The notes under the pieces were generated by a model. That model searched no databases. It saw only the letters and a list, made by a program, of their open reading frames with translations, and was not told the origin of the DNA. A program made the translations under genes and the position numbers. Shown here piece by piece: positions 38,489-51,019 of a stretch of 57,057 nucleotides of DNA; position 1 is the stretch's first letter, and each line of letters begins with the position of its first letter. This DNA is from Neelides folsomi (lineage: Eukaryota > Arthropoda > Collembola > Neelipleona > Neelidae), in the NCBI GenBank assembly GCA_034687125.1, contig JAQGBZ010000383.1, positions 1 through 57,057 of the forward strand. Direction: 5' to 3'.

Positions 38489-39260
38489 TTAAATAATACT
38501 ACAATGAATGAAGCTCTGCGAGATCACACGAGAATGAAGGCGAAAGTGAACGTGAGGAAGGAATAGTATTTTGTATGTGAGGCTTACAATGTGGTGTGGC
38601 TGCAGAAGGGTTTGTGCGAACTTTCCGCTCACTCCAGCGGGAAGGAAGTGAGGAAGTGTGGGAGAACCCGGACGATGCGGACGGAACGTACTAATGACTG
38701 AGGAAGAAGTAACTGAAGTGCAATTGGCAAGTGTTGCTGTAGTCAATGTAATGGTGACCCTCAGAAAACCACCCCAAAATCCCTCATCACTATGGACCTT
38801 GTTCCAAGGTCTCCATCAAGAAACAATATAATCCCTTCCTCCTCTCTCACAGGTAGGATAAGATCTACCGACGATAGGAGCAGACTACCCCTTTACGAGC
38901 TACCCTCAACTTAACCCTTCTCGCTTCCTACTCTTCCCTCACGTTGGCCAACCTTGAAGTCCACTCGGCTATTTGAGGAGGAAACCCCGGGTCATTGGCT
39001 CCTCAGTTCCGAATCCCCTCAACCTACATCGTTCCCATGGACCAACTACTCCAAATTAAATTGAACCTTCTCGCCAACACCTCACCCATAAATCCACATA
39101 TATCCGACTTCCAAAAGTCACCCACACCTTCGTTGTTGATTATTATTGTAACCTCAAGGGAAATCAATTTCCGACGCCGCCGTCTCGAATTATCACTTCT
39201 GTTTTTGGAGGTCAAAATTTAGACCATTTGTTTGAGCTCGCATGGGAGTTCCTTATTTTG
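38489..39260 (-). promoter_or_regulatory. GC-richer island with a candidate DUOXA 5' exon
   Basis: About 770 bp markedly richer in G+C than its flanks. On the minus strand an open stretch without an ATG runs from about 38,746 to 38,588 and ends at a good splice donor (CACATT then GTAAGC). A leader exon here would pair with the acceptor found just before the DUOXA ATG. The opposite strand shows only short, unrecognised frames. Promoter/first-exon status is inferred from composition, the donor and the lack of any other candidate; nothing proves the link. Confidence 0.3.
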
Positions 39261-41009
39261 ATTTAAGTGATTTACCCAGTAGGAAAGAATGAAGACGAGA
39301 CTTCCTTCCTCCTTTCTAAAACCATTTTTTATTGACATCGACTAATTTACGGCTTTCATCTAGTATTTATTACGTCAACAAAATGCCCAATAATAATAAA
39401 CACCATTACATATGTAGTTTTTCCTTTATTACGTTATGCGCTATATGATACAACATGATTCATTCATATAAGTAAATGGGTATTTCATGGTGAAAAGATG
39501 CTTATTTTCGTATTTTAGACCTTTCTGATTAGTTTATACTTTTTTAATATTATAAATAAAATTATTTTAAATGCCCAAAATCCTTATCTAAACAATAAAC
39601 AATAAGGATTGAAAGAAGTACTTAAATTAAAATAATACAACTCTCGTGTAATATTTTATAACTACCAATGAACATGTGAATAGGTATTTGATCTAGAGTC
39701 AGAGTTCATGAATGTGTATTCTAATTCTTAAGGTTTTCCTAGAGCTTTCCTTGGGTATTTTTAAAGGTTAAAAACTTTTCTCAGCAGACCAAAAAACTTT
39801 TTCCAAAAAACTAACTAACTTTAAGATTTAATTGCACAAAAATGTAAAAAAACCACACATTTCACATTACCTATATAGTAATAGTACATAGGAATATTTT
39901 TATTTTTTAATCTTGAGTATTTTTATCTAGAGTATAGGATGGTCATATAATATGATGAAATGAATTTATTTATCTAGATTACTCATTGCTGAAATAAGTA
40001 TTATTACATACTTATATTGTTCACCATAAATAATACGAATTTTAATATAAAATGTCTTTAAACAAATAAAAAATGTTGCTTGCTGAGCGATGATAGGCAA
40101 GTCACGACATCCACGAGACATCCCAATTAAGAAGATTAGATGTCAATAATAGGTTTTCAATGATAAAAAACATACACAGCTGGACGAAGCAAAGAAAATT
40201 ATCTTATTATTATGTTTGCTTCTTCAAATGATTAACACTTATAAAAGAAAATGGTTTATGCTTAATGAGATCGAAACTAAAAAGTATATTTTTACACTTT
40301 GCGTCAGACGTCGTGCTGGTAAACCCAGGAATGAATAACTCAGGTGAGTTCATTCCCAGTAAAATGCTTGAACAAAGAATGAATAAATCCTGAATGAAAC
40401 TAAAATTATCTCTTATAATCTTTTTCACCTTCCAGACAAAATTCCCAGTAAATTGTCCTTCAAAGATCATTAATTATCTCTGTCATTGTGTTATTTATAT
40501 ACCTAAATACCTTTATATTTATTGTAATGGTGGAGTAAAAGTATATTATCTTTAAATTCGCAATGAAAAACTTATTGGGCTGGGTTACTCATTGTATTCA
40601 TTTTGTCATACTATTACAATACATGAATTGACCAAAATGTCTTTTAAAAATAAAATAAGATTTGGTACATAAAGTATAATGTTTAAAGATCATCACGATA
40701 TCATTTATTTTATGACATTGACATTCATTCTCAATCAAAACTATTCTTTCTCAGAATCATTCGGAAATTTCCAAATAATTCATCATGTTGAACATACATT
40801 CATAATGTCTTACATATAACGTGACCCAAATTAATCAAAACCCTATGGAGAAAGTCTTCTAGTGTATTATGATAGGGAAATGTAAAAACCTGCCTTCGTC
40901 ATTATTCCATTCAAATGTTTACAGCTTGAACGAATTGAATGAAACCTCTAATGTTTCCATATTATGAAATTTTAGTGCCATTTTAAATTCAATTATTGCT
41001 CCCAATAAA

Positions 41010-41912
41010 TTCCCTTTAAATGAAAGAATATTTATTGTTGAACAATATATTTCAACAAAAAGCTTTATCCGCACAATTTCCCTCAGAAACGAGTATCCCG
41101 AAACTGAACCACTGCAAAAATCCACTATTTATAATTTCTATAATAAGTTTAAGTTAACTGGGAGTATCAATCGTGTAAACACACGAAGACGTCGAACAAT
41201 TCGAGTTGAAGACAACATTGTTAGCGTCAGCGCGGCAATGGGCATTAGCCCACAGAAGTCTATCAGAAAATTATTTTCTCAAAGTGGATTATCTCGAGAA
41301 TCTCTTCGAAGAATTTTAAAATATGATTTAAAATTGAAACCATATAAAATTCATTTAACTCAAGAATTACTTCCCATCAATTATACGAGAAGAGTTGAGT
41401 ATTGTGAATGGTTTCTCACCCACATTTCTCCAACTTGTGAAGAACTCGACGTCTATTGGACAGAGATTGTCATCTCAACGGATACGTCAATAGTCAAAAT
41501 TACCGGTGGTGGACAGGAGAAATTCCTCACAGATTAATGCAGGTAAGAATAATTTTTTTACTTTTATTTTTAATTTATAAAATATAATTAATTATTTAAA
41601 TTAAATTATTCATTATCTTTAATTTTTAGGTTCCTTTACATTCTGGAAAGATAGTGGTTTGGGCAGCCATTTCAAGAAGAATATTTATTTATTTCTTTAA
41701 TGGCACAATGGACAGGCAAAAATATATTCAGACAGTTGACAATTTTATAGACGAATTACCCCTAGCCTCAATTGCCAATGGATTTTTCAGCAAGATCTGG
41801 AAATTATATGCGGGTTTTTCAAACTCACTTGCACCGATTTTGGGAATGAACTATAATTCGCTTTCCTACAAGATCACCCGATTTAACTCCTGATTATTTT
41901 CTCTTATATTAA
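41010..41912 (+). pseudogene. Decayed mariner/Tc1-like transposase
   Basis: The N-terminal half is open and recognisable: ERIFIVEQYISTKSFIRT, then STIYNFYNKFKLTGS, then the second helix-turn-helix region SPQKSIRKLFSQSGLSRESL and LKLKPYKIHLTQEL before the catalytic domain. The expected first catalytic block (FSDEAHF-like) is corrupted to ISTDTS, and the frame shifts soon after. EIPHRLMQ then joins VPLHSGKIVVWAAIS only if 41543-41629 is removed. FQQD, carrying the second catalytic Asp, lies at 41785-41796 in another frame. SPDLTPDYF, carrying the third, is in yet another, followed at once by a stop and the right inverted repeat. The C-terminal part usual for the family is missing. The copy cannot encode an active enzyme. 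Confidence 0.88.
41543..41629 (+). other. 87-bp intron-like segment inside the transposase
   Basis: Begins GTAAGAAT and ends AATTTTTAG with an AT-rich body. Removing it joins the two transposase halves without losing a residue. It looks like a spliceosomal intron, which is uncommon in mariner-type transposases. Confidence 0.55.
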
Positions 41913-41961
41913 AAATAATTGCTACCAGAATAGGGTTTTGATTAATTTGAGCCTCGTTGTA

Positions 41962-44900
41962 CAAATAAAAGTATGCAAGTTTGTAATTATAATAATCTTA
42001 CTGTCATGTTAAACCCATTAATTCAATTTTTTTTCCTTAATATCAAAAGAATGTCCGACTCTGGGGATACCCACAGAAAGTAAAAACCAATATTATTCAA
42101 TAAAAGGCTCATTATGTTTAGATTGTTAGATAAGTCGAAGGAATCCATTGCACTAAAATTACATCGTTTCTTCTATTGTCTAGGCACAACTACAATAAAG
42201 TGGCCCTATCATGTGTAAAATTACTTGTTGAATAACCCACAGAAATGCAAATGAGGACATTATGTATGAATTTGAAGTAAAAAATAATGTGCATCCCAGG
42301 AATGTATAAAATCCACAATACATTTATAGTATGGGTGGTAAATAGCAATTAAGCCTTTCAAGATCCTAAAAGAAACGGAAACCTGCAGGACACGGAAATA
42401 CTCTAAACCTATAAAGCATTTTAATTTATCAGTAGGAAATGTGGACTTGCATAAGTGGGAGTTGAAGATCATATTTATGATGGTTAATATCTCACATCCT
42501 ATTAGTTTACCATCCACCAACCATTCAAGCTCCCTTTTAAGACACTACGATTATGAAGTTAAGAACCACCCAGACCTTCAGGTCTTTATCTTGGCCTTTC
42601 AGCCTTATAAATTCCTCTTATAAACAATAAACCACGCTCATTTTGTCTCTCAATCGCATCTCGACACATCCTGATAGAATTCTCTTTAGCTAAATGGTTA
42701 ACCATGCAGAGTTGATTTATTTAATTGATTCTTTTCAATGTTGCAATGATTCCTTTTTATGCCAATTTTATTTGCTCGTTGAATAAGGATATATACCTAC
42801 GCAATTTTCGGCGTTAGAAATTCTTGCTACGTCATCTGCCCTATATGCTAATATTGAATTAATGTAATTAAAGTAAATGTAAACACCAAGTAAGTTTTAT
42901 ATCAACGGTCTGATGTACTTAACTCTAGATTATTTATACATTTATTACAAGTATCCTAAACATAATGAATCAAGGTGATTAAAGTCCCTTAATTATATTA
43001 ATGGAGCTTGTAATATTGGTAATACTTATTATCTTTTAAGCTAAATTTTTCCAAATCCAAAATTTCGTGAAGTTGAAACTGATCTAAATATATTTTAAAT
43101 TATTTATTTTAAATATTTTTATGTTCAACGTTAAAAAAATATTTTATTAACTTATCAATCCTAAATGAATCTAAAATCTACTTAGAACTATTAAATAAAA
43201 TTCTTAATAAATCAATTTAGAGTCCTTGCTGGTTATGTACTGAGGCATAACGTATTATGTGCACCTGTGTATGTGATGCACAACAGCACACATCATACTC
43301 CTGAATAATGACAAGTATCAAAATTTCTTAGAAAGGACTCCAAAGAGTTTGCCGGTAAATTAGTTGCAAATGAGCTCGACAAGACAGAGAGCTAATTGGG
43401 AAAATGTATTACACAATAGAGTTAAAAGGATATTTAATGAATTTAGAAACAATCTCTTTGAAAGGATGTAAAAGACTCCTTCTGGTTCCCTCAATCTCTT
43501 TACGTGGGGTGAAGGAAACTAATTTATTCTGACTCCTTCGTTCCCTGATTGAGTGAAAAGGAGCTGAGGAGGATCGCCGACTAATCGCCTTTGAAGCTCC
43601 TCAAGAGAGAAATTGAAACCAAAGAGAGTAAAACCAGAACTAAAGCTCAGTTTACAATTACGCAATGTGTAGAGGAGTGTAATAAAATAATGAGGTCTTG
43701 GCTTCTCTTTACTCTCTTTTGATTTGAAGCAAGGAGAGGAAAATTGGCTAGGAAAGAGGCTACATGGCATTCAAACTCTAGTGATGTTCAAGGGATAATG
43801 AGTTAGGAGCAAGAAGTGGCTAAGGATCCTTCCTAATATTTAATATTGCTTAAATCTCTTGCTCAAGTTATTCAAATTTCCCATTTGATTTAATTAACAA
43901 TTACTTACTAATTTCCACACTAATCGGAAGTTGAGCCGAAACTTCTTTTTATATGTGTAAAAAGCTTTTAATGCATTTTCGCATATTGTACTTAAGGATT
44001 ATAATTTAGGTGTTATAATCCTCTAATATTACTAATATAACATTTAAGAGTCCCTTTAAATGCAAATCTTGATACTCTTTCACCCATATTATACACCCTG
44101 CTAATTTAAGTAAAGTTTAAATAGTGTATCGAAGATTTCATTAATCCTAGTATAGTATAGTTAATTCATATAAGGTCTCTATACGGCAAATTTCAAGTGT
44201 TTTAATTATCATTGAAGTTTGGAAATAGTTAAAATTAGTCCATTCAAATTAAGATTATTCAATGTGATGAAATTATTTAAGCGTTAAAATAATATTTCCT
44301 GTTTTACAACTCTAATATATAATAGCTAAAGTATAAAAGTATATAATCCTCCTTTGGTGTGAAATGCAAATGCGTAGAGAAATTAAATATATTATAATTA
44401 TTACTTTACCATTCTGAAATAATTCTAGCAATGTAACTTGCCCATTAAAATACTACTACAATACTAATTGTAGTTTAAGGTCGAAATTGAAGAAGCATGT
44501 CTGAATTCATTCATGTGTTAGAAACTCCTTGTAATTTTACTTTTAAATCATTAAAATATGAAAGCTGATGAATAACGAAGAGGTCAGGTCATGAGTTCCG
44601 TCTTTTTTTATTTCCTTTTATTAAATTATGCATTGTTAAACCGCATTATGAATATGAAAATCCTTCTCTAATGCCTGTCTAATGCATACTTAACCAAAAG
44701 CAATCTTTTACAGCTCTTCTTTAAAAGGATGTTCCATAACTTGTTTAAGAAAGTGATGTTAATTCCTTTCAAATGCCTCTAATAACTTTTTTATGAATGA
44801 ATGCTCGATGGTTTAATACTGAAAGTGCTCATTATAAAATATTTATTACTCTTTATTTGTTAAATGACTCAAGATACTCAAGAGGCATATCAAACTTTAG

Positions 44901-45076
44901 GAAAAGGTGTGCAATTGGCGAATTCCATTTTTAAATCACTTGAACTAAAAATTACACCAATAAAAATTTATTAAACGTTAAAACAATTGAGAAATAAAAT
45001 AATGATAATAGTTTTAGATAATAAACGTTAATTATTTACAGATTTACAATAAAATATTAATGTTCACTGTATCATA
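41962..45076. other. Gene-poor AT-rich DNA
   Basis: No recognisable gene. A patch at about 43,500-43,780 is less AT-rich and open on the minus strand for 83 codons (43519-43770), but no family resemblance or splice signals support it as coding. Confidence 0.4.
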
Positions 45077-45113
45077 TGAGATGTGTATTGTACTACAAAC
45101 AATACACATCTCA
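45077..45113. repeat. Short perfect hairpin, 15-bp stem
   Basis: TGAGATGTGTATTGT (45077-45091) and ACAATACACATCTCA (45099-45113) are exact complements separated by 7 nt. The stem is too short for an animal microRNA precursor by itself. It may be the core of a tiny fold-back element or a structured site; its function is unknown. Confidence 0.7.
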
Positions 45114-47580
45114 AGACACTTAAATAAAATAGTTATAGCTATAAACATTCAAGGTTTAACCATTCTGAACAATGCCTTTTATTATGTATTTTTATAATGA
45201 TGCACCATTCTTATATAATACTTATAATGTACAATAATTTATTGCAAATATGTAAGGATGTATGAAAAATCTTTTTACCTATTTAAGCATTCCGAGTCAG
45301 ACTTTTATAAAATCAATTAGATATGAATATCACATTGTAATAAATTCCACAATACTGTAATTCCTAATGATTCTATGATTTAGATAAACGCAGATGAGCA
45401 AATTAAATAATTGAAGAAATAATTAACTTTAGTGTTCAAAATTGTGTTTTTCCTTATTAATGGCTCAAGAGCGATATACTAATAATTTAACAATTCCGTA
45501 TAGTTATACATTGTCAAATATTTTATTTATTGCCTTTCCACTTCCACTGATAGTAAAGAAGAAGGGAAGAATAAAATTGTACTTTTAATTGCATAACATG
45601 ACTCTCACTTTCATCTCCACTAATATGCATGCAGCCTTCAGTAAGGTATGCTTTTCTCTTTATTAAGCTAAAATGTCTTATTCTTATCTATTACATATTG
45701 AAAAAAATGACTAATGGTGTGTTAACAAATATAATGGTAGTATGCTATACACATTTGGTATTGGTTCAATTTATGATGTACAATATTATTGAATCAAAAC
45801 AAGTCCATTGTATTTGTCGACCCTTAGTTTACCAATTTTATGAGTGATGCATTAATTACCAATCTTTATTAATTATATAGTAGGTGTATCAATAAAATGG
45901 TAAATTTATATTATCAATCATAAAACCATTTGAGATTCAATTCATAAAGATAAAGACTGAATAATGATTGAAACATAAACAAGGGCCAATAATTAAAAAT
46001 AGCTAGTTAACTTTTTATGCATGACATTAACCCAATTTTTCCTACAAATGAAGCTCATATTTCAAAGTCATTATCAAAACTTTGTCAATAATCGCCAATC
46101 AGATTTTGCTTAGATGGTCAACACAAGATATCAATTTGATGATAATGAAATTCCTATATTGAAAAATTCTATGATAGGTTAAATCATTAAAGACACCAAT
46201 ATGCAATCTGTATATTATACCTTGTCTAAAGGATTGATAAGTCACTCCTAATTGTTGGGAACAATATAACTATAAAAATAAATATGTAAATTAAAATGGA
46301 GATTAGGGATGGGTTCCAAAAGGCAATTACTATGCGGTATTTTAATTTAAAGTTCATTGTTACTTAAGGTTATTTAAGAATCTTTGTCTTTGATGTTTGT
46401 CATCATTATTTATATAATTTCACAATATGATTTTCTCAAAATAGGGCTATAAAAGTCCAAGTCATATGCATTTCGAAGTTATATACCGTAGCGGCTCTTT
46501 GTACTCCCTTCAATAGCATTCGAGATAAATTAATAAATTAACAATACAGGATACGATCTTGGATGCAAAAAAGGGAAAAAACTTGATCATTGTTTACATT
46601 TTTTGGCATTTGATACAATAATAGGCATGTATCAATATTCTGGTTAAACTTTTAGTGTAATGGTGACTATATGAAGCTGTGGCAGTAAAAAAGGAAGGTT
46701 GACTCATAGAAATGGATAATAATTGAATGTGAATCGAAATCTTTGGTCTAGAATTGCTAGTTATGTGTTGCGTAGGCCAAGCTGCACATAACCCAAAGAA
46801 CTCATATTTTATTTGCTCTTATCTTTATGTAGTTGTTAAGAATTATTATGCCATGTTTGTATATTTAGGATATACAAACAAGGGAGATTATGAGGAGAGC
46901 CAGAAAGGAGAGTGATCATTGTTCCCAGTAACATTGGCCCCAATGCTTAGCCACCATTTTACTTCACTCTTGTACATTGTACGCTCTTTTTTTATTCCTC
47001 GCACTTAAATGTATTAATTGTTAAAGGAACAATTTTTTCGGTTACCCTGCTTGAGCCCCTTTTTATATAAATTTCATCCCATCAATCTGCTCCTAACTTG
47101 AGGTCCAACATGTTGTTTACATTTGGTCAGTGCACATCTAAATGACCAAATCAAATTGGATTGAGAGATTACATGCACGGAGATTCTTATTACAAGCCTT
47201 TTCGCGAGGATTTAAGCCTCGACTCCAAACCTCATAAATATAAGGAAATAGAGGCCAATTTGGTAATTCCTCAAACCTCATAATATTGCAAATTTATCTC
47301 TTCGTGTAGAATCTTACGATTATTGAAATTTTTAAATTTGTCAACAACATTGAAGATTGGCTAAAGATTGTAAAGTGATATATGAGGAAATTGGAAAAAT
47401 GCAATTGGAAAATGACATTGTCACAAAAGTGAGTAAATTTATCCTTATTGTTGAATAATTGGGAGACAAATAGGCCATGGCGAAAATGTTGGAATATTCA
47501 AAGGCTAAAATGAGACGCGTTATTGTATTTATCAACAATATTTCATCTGCGTCATTTCTGAAAGTGAGGAAGGTGTACAG
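45114..47580. other. Gene-poor AT-rich DNA
   Basis: No recognisable coding sequence, RNA gene or transposon ends were seen in this stretch. Confidence 0.4.
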
Positions 47581-47639
47581 GTGGATGCTTTAATTGCAAT
47601 TCAATTTATACGGGTGAGGTGAGCCACTCATTCATTCCC

Positions 47640-47742
47640 ATCGTATTTAACGGACTCCTTCTGACTCTGGTGTGCGAGATAGGAGCAACCAACTGGTTTT
47701 ACTATCCAAATCCAAATCTTTGTTATTCAATAGGAGCAAGAG
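47640..47742 (+). other. Exon-like segment with signal-peptide-like sequence
   Basis: One frame reads a hydrophobic core and then GATNWFYYPNPNLCYSIGARG, ending at a consensus-like donor (AGAG then GTAAAA) after 47742. A hydrophobic stretch, an Asn-Trp pair and a Cys shortly after resemble the first coding exon of a secreted protein such as a Wnt. There is no in-frame ATG directly upstream, no following exon was found, and the similarity is weak. This may be a random open stretch. Confidence 0.2.
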
Positions 47743-50700
47743 GTAAAAACCTTATTGAATAATTAAAATAATTAATCGTATCTCTTTTGTTGAGCAACGT
47801 GTCTTTGGAGGTGAAAATTCATCTCTTTTTAGAGGTCTCTCATTATGTCATTCCAATCAATGTGAACTAGATCAGTTTACATTTACTATTTTTATTCTAT
47901 TCAAACAACTACTCAGAACAATCAATTAATAAACTATCATATTTCATCGAATGTCCATTTAATAATATAGAGCACAATGTAAAAATAATTAAATAGAATA
48001 AATAGAGGTACACCTTTAAACATCATTGTCTTCATTGTCAATCAGTAAGAATATAATGTGCTTTTAAAATCCATCCAATTGCCAATACACCTAATCAATA
48101 TCTCGCCAATAATCATTTAACACATTTGAAGATCTACTCAAAAAATCTCATTGAGCTCGATGCTTAATGAATAAGAATGTTCATAAAATATGGGCAATTG
48201 CGCAAAAAAGTACAAGTTATTTTGGAAAATCCTATTTGGACCACACATTAGTTAAACGATTTAAAAATGTTTTATTCATACCGCATAATGAGAGACATAA
48301 CAGTGGAGATCATATAACTTTATTTGGTGACGTTACTCAAAGAACTCGACTTGATTCAGGGATAAATTACAGGTTTTTTTCAATAAATAAAAGAAGAGAT
48401 CGTGTATTGGAGAGAGATAATTATGAATGATGGGAGGATGGAGGTTATTGAAACTGAAAGTTTAATTAAGGAGGCTGTTTTGGAGAGTAAAAGTAAGGTT
48501 ACCGAAGAAAAGTAAATGAAGGGCTCAGGCAAGTCAATAGAGATGCTTATGTATTTAAATATAAAGGAGTCTTGTTCAATCTATCGTACTTGTACAACCA
48601 CTTGGTGGATTACATTAGGAACGAGTCAATTGAGTGTCTGGGCCTAGAGACACTCAAGAGAGTCAAGTAGGAGCTCATTGGAAGGTGGAGGCTAATTGGC
48701 ATGAGAAGAGTCGCCAAAGTTTTCAAAATTAATTTCATTATGGCAATGAGTTTTGTGGTCAAAGTGTTTAATCTGTAAGAGACACGATAGATTCTGGAAG
48801 CCGACCTGAGTTTGCAATGTGATCTTGTAAGAGTCTCTTTTGTTTGACGACCAGAATAATGAGGGAGTGTGAGGGAGGAAAGAGGAGCCAAGAAGATCAC
48901 ATTGGGGCAATAGCAACTCTCTCCCAACAAGTCGTCCTGAAGATCCCTAACGAGTAGCAAATAAGTTTCCTCTTCCGCGCTATTCACAATTCCGAATATT
49001 TTGTCTTTTTTCTATGCTCCCATGCATCTTCACTCACCTCTTTATCCACCAGATGCTAATACATTTTAATACATGAACTATTCCCCGTTGTAGTTATGTT
49101 ATACACAGAGTAAGTGATTTGTAGTTAGCTATGGTTTCTCTCCCAGGTAGACTCAACTCCACATGAACACATCCACAATGTGGATTCCACATGTTCTTCT
49201 TTTTACGTTAACTCACAAACGGTTCTCACACACTTATTACAATCATCTTACTCTCCTTACGTCTTGAACAACAAATGGTTGGAGCCTTTTATTCTCTCAA
49301 AGACCGAAGGACCGCAATTGTAACAACTCGGTAGATTATAAGCTTTTTGCAATACTTTTCTCAACCCTTATTTAAGGCCGAACTCTTTGCCCAATCATCC
49401 TAGCCCGTCGCCGACATTTAAATTTAGAGAAAACCTAGAAAGTCACGTCAACAGTTACGGCTCAACAGAAGTTCCTTTGGCCAATTCGTAAAAACTTCAC
49501 ATTGACTTCTAAGAAGTTTGTAAATCTCAGAAGAGAACAATGTGGATAATTCCAATGGACTCGAATCCTAAACATGCGAAATCTCTTTTTTTTATTTTAC
49601 TTAATTCACCAATTCTTGATGTTAAAATTTTACGTGTTATCAAACCACTGTTATAATGCCACATGTTGCACTCATAAATAAAGAAATTGCAATTGAGAAT
49701 TTTCAATTTTAAAAGTAAAATGTGGCAAGTGACGTTTGTATTTCATTTTTTACCATTTAGATTCGCTCTTTACAAAATGGATCTCTGTACCTTAAATGAT
49801 CTTTTATACAATTCCTCATGTGATTTATAAAAGCAGGATTGTATGATGGAAAGAAGAATCCAAATCTTCCCTAAATGCACAATTTAGTAACTCTAATTAT
49901 TAAAGAGTGAAAGGCCCTTGATACCAAAAGTTATAAACGAATCAACATGTCATTTAATATTTTTACCAAATGCTTTCAAATGATGCTTAATTTGGGAACA
50001 ATTCCAATGGGTGCCATTCATTTTAAATTCCTAATGGTTAAATGAAATGCAATTGCATTATTTTATGCATAGACCTAGTTAAGAATTATTTAAATCTCAA
50101 AAAACAACACTAAGTCCTTGTGACATAATAAGAAAGAAAGTAAGGACAATATCAAATCAGGTAAGGTAAAGAAAATTAAGTTTTAGGGGATCTTAAATAG
50201 TTGCTCCTACGGTACGACCTACACACTTTTAAGCAATTAAGGAGAATAAATTATTATTTAATGACGTTAAATCACGGCATTTAGGAATCTATTAAAACGA
50301 CACACAAGCAATTAACACTAAATTTACATCCCATATCCACCCATTCGAGATGGAACATGACAAGGGCTGTTTCGTTGCTATCAAAAAATTCAAATCAGTT
50401 TTAAATAATGTGAAGTTTCTCCAATCAGCACTGACTTTGCAAATTTCAGTTCATGCACTATTCTTAACATTTCATAATGAACTAAAGATCGTATCCTAAA
50501 TCTCAATAACATTCTAATTTTTCGTTGGCATTCATACCAAGACTCATTGACACGAACTATACCATCAAATTTCCAGTGTCGTAAAGGATGCCTTTAGTTT
50601 CAATGTTTTAGAAACGTATTTAGTAATTGTAATTGTAATTATATTGTAAAGAGATGTTCCAGATATTTGTATGTACCTTGGCTGCTGCTTTCATCATTTA

Positions 50701-51019
50701 CACTTCAAGTCTTCCCAAGATGTCTTCAGACCCTTTCGATCCATTCCTAGGTAAGGAAAAGCTTCTGAACATCCACTGGGCAGAAAAGGTTTTGTGTAGA
50801 ATTTAGGTTTGGAACTAAACGGTTCAATCAAATTATTGGTCCTCCATTTGGAACAAGGGAAAAACGATACAGAGTCTCGTACAATTGAAGTTGAGAAAAC
50901 AATTGCACTTTTTCTATTCGAAATTGACACGTTTATCGGTTCATGAGAGCTATTTTAGCACCATTGGGTCCAATTTTGCAACCGTCTGAATAGTCAAATC
51001 CACAAAAGAGGTTATTGAA
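47743..51019. other. Gene-poor DNA, no supported gene
   Basis: A plus-strand ATG frame at 48167-48430 (87 codons) and minus-strand frames without ATG at 48610-48987 and 50694-50930 are open, but none resembles a known protein or has clear splice context. Nothing else was recognised. Confidence 0.35.

Larger units (their letters stand above)
40817..41959 (+). mobile_element. Mariner-like DNA transposon with 30-bp terminal inverted repeats
   Basis: Left end 40817-40846 and right end 41930-41959 are inverted repeats. The inner 20 bp, CAAATTAATCAAAACCCTAT, are identical and the outer 10 differ at a few positions. TA dinucleotides flank both ends (40815-40816, 41960-41961), the target duplication expected of Tc1/mariner elements. 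The 1,143-bp element carries a degraded transposase on the plus strand. It is somewhat short for a full element because sequence after the last transposase motif appears deleted. Confidence 0.9.

Noticed and set aside
48610..48987. 125-codon minus-strand open frame
   Set aside because: It has no ATG start (opens with GTG), no recognisable domain and no clear splice signals; likely chance in a less AT-rich patch.
50694..50930. 78-codon minus-strand open frame with a protein-like composition
   Set aside because: Opens with GTG rather than ATG and shows no acceptor, donor or homology I can defend.
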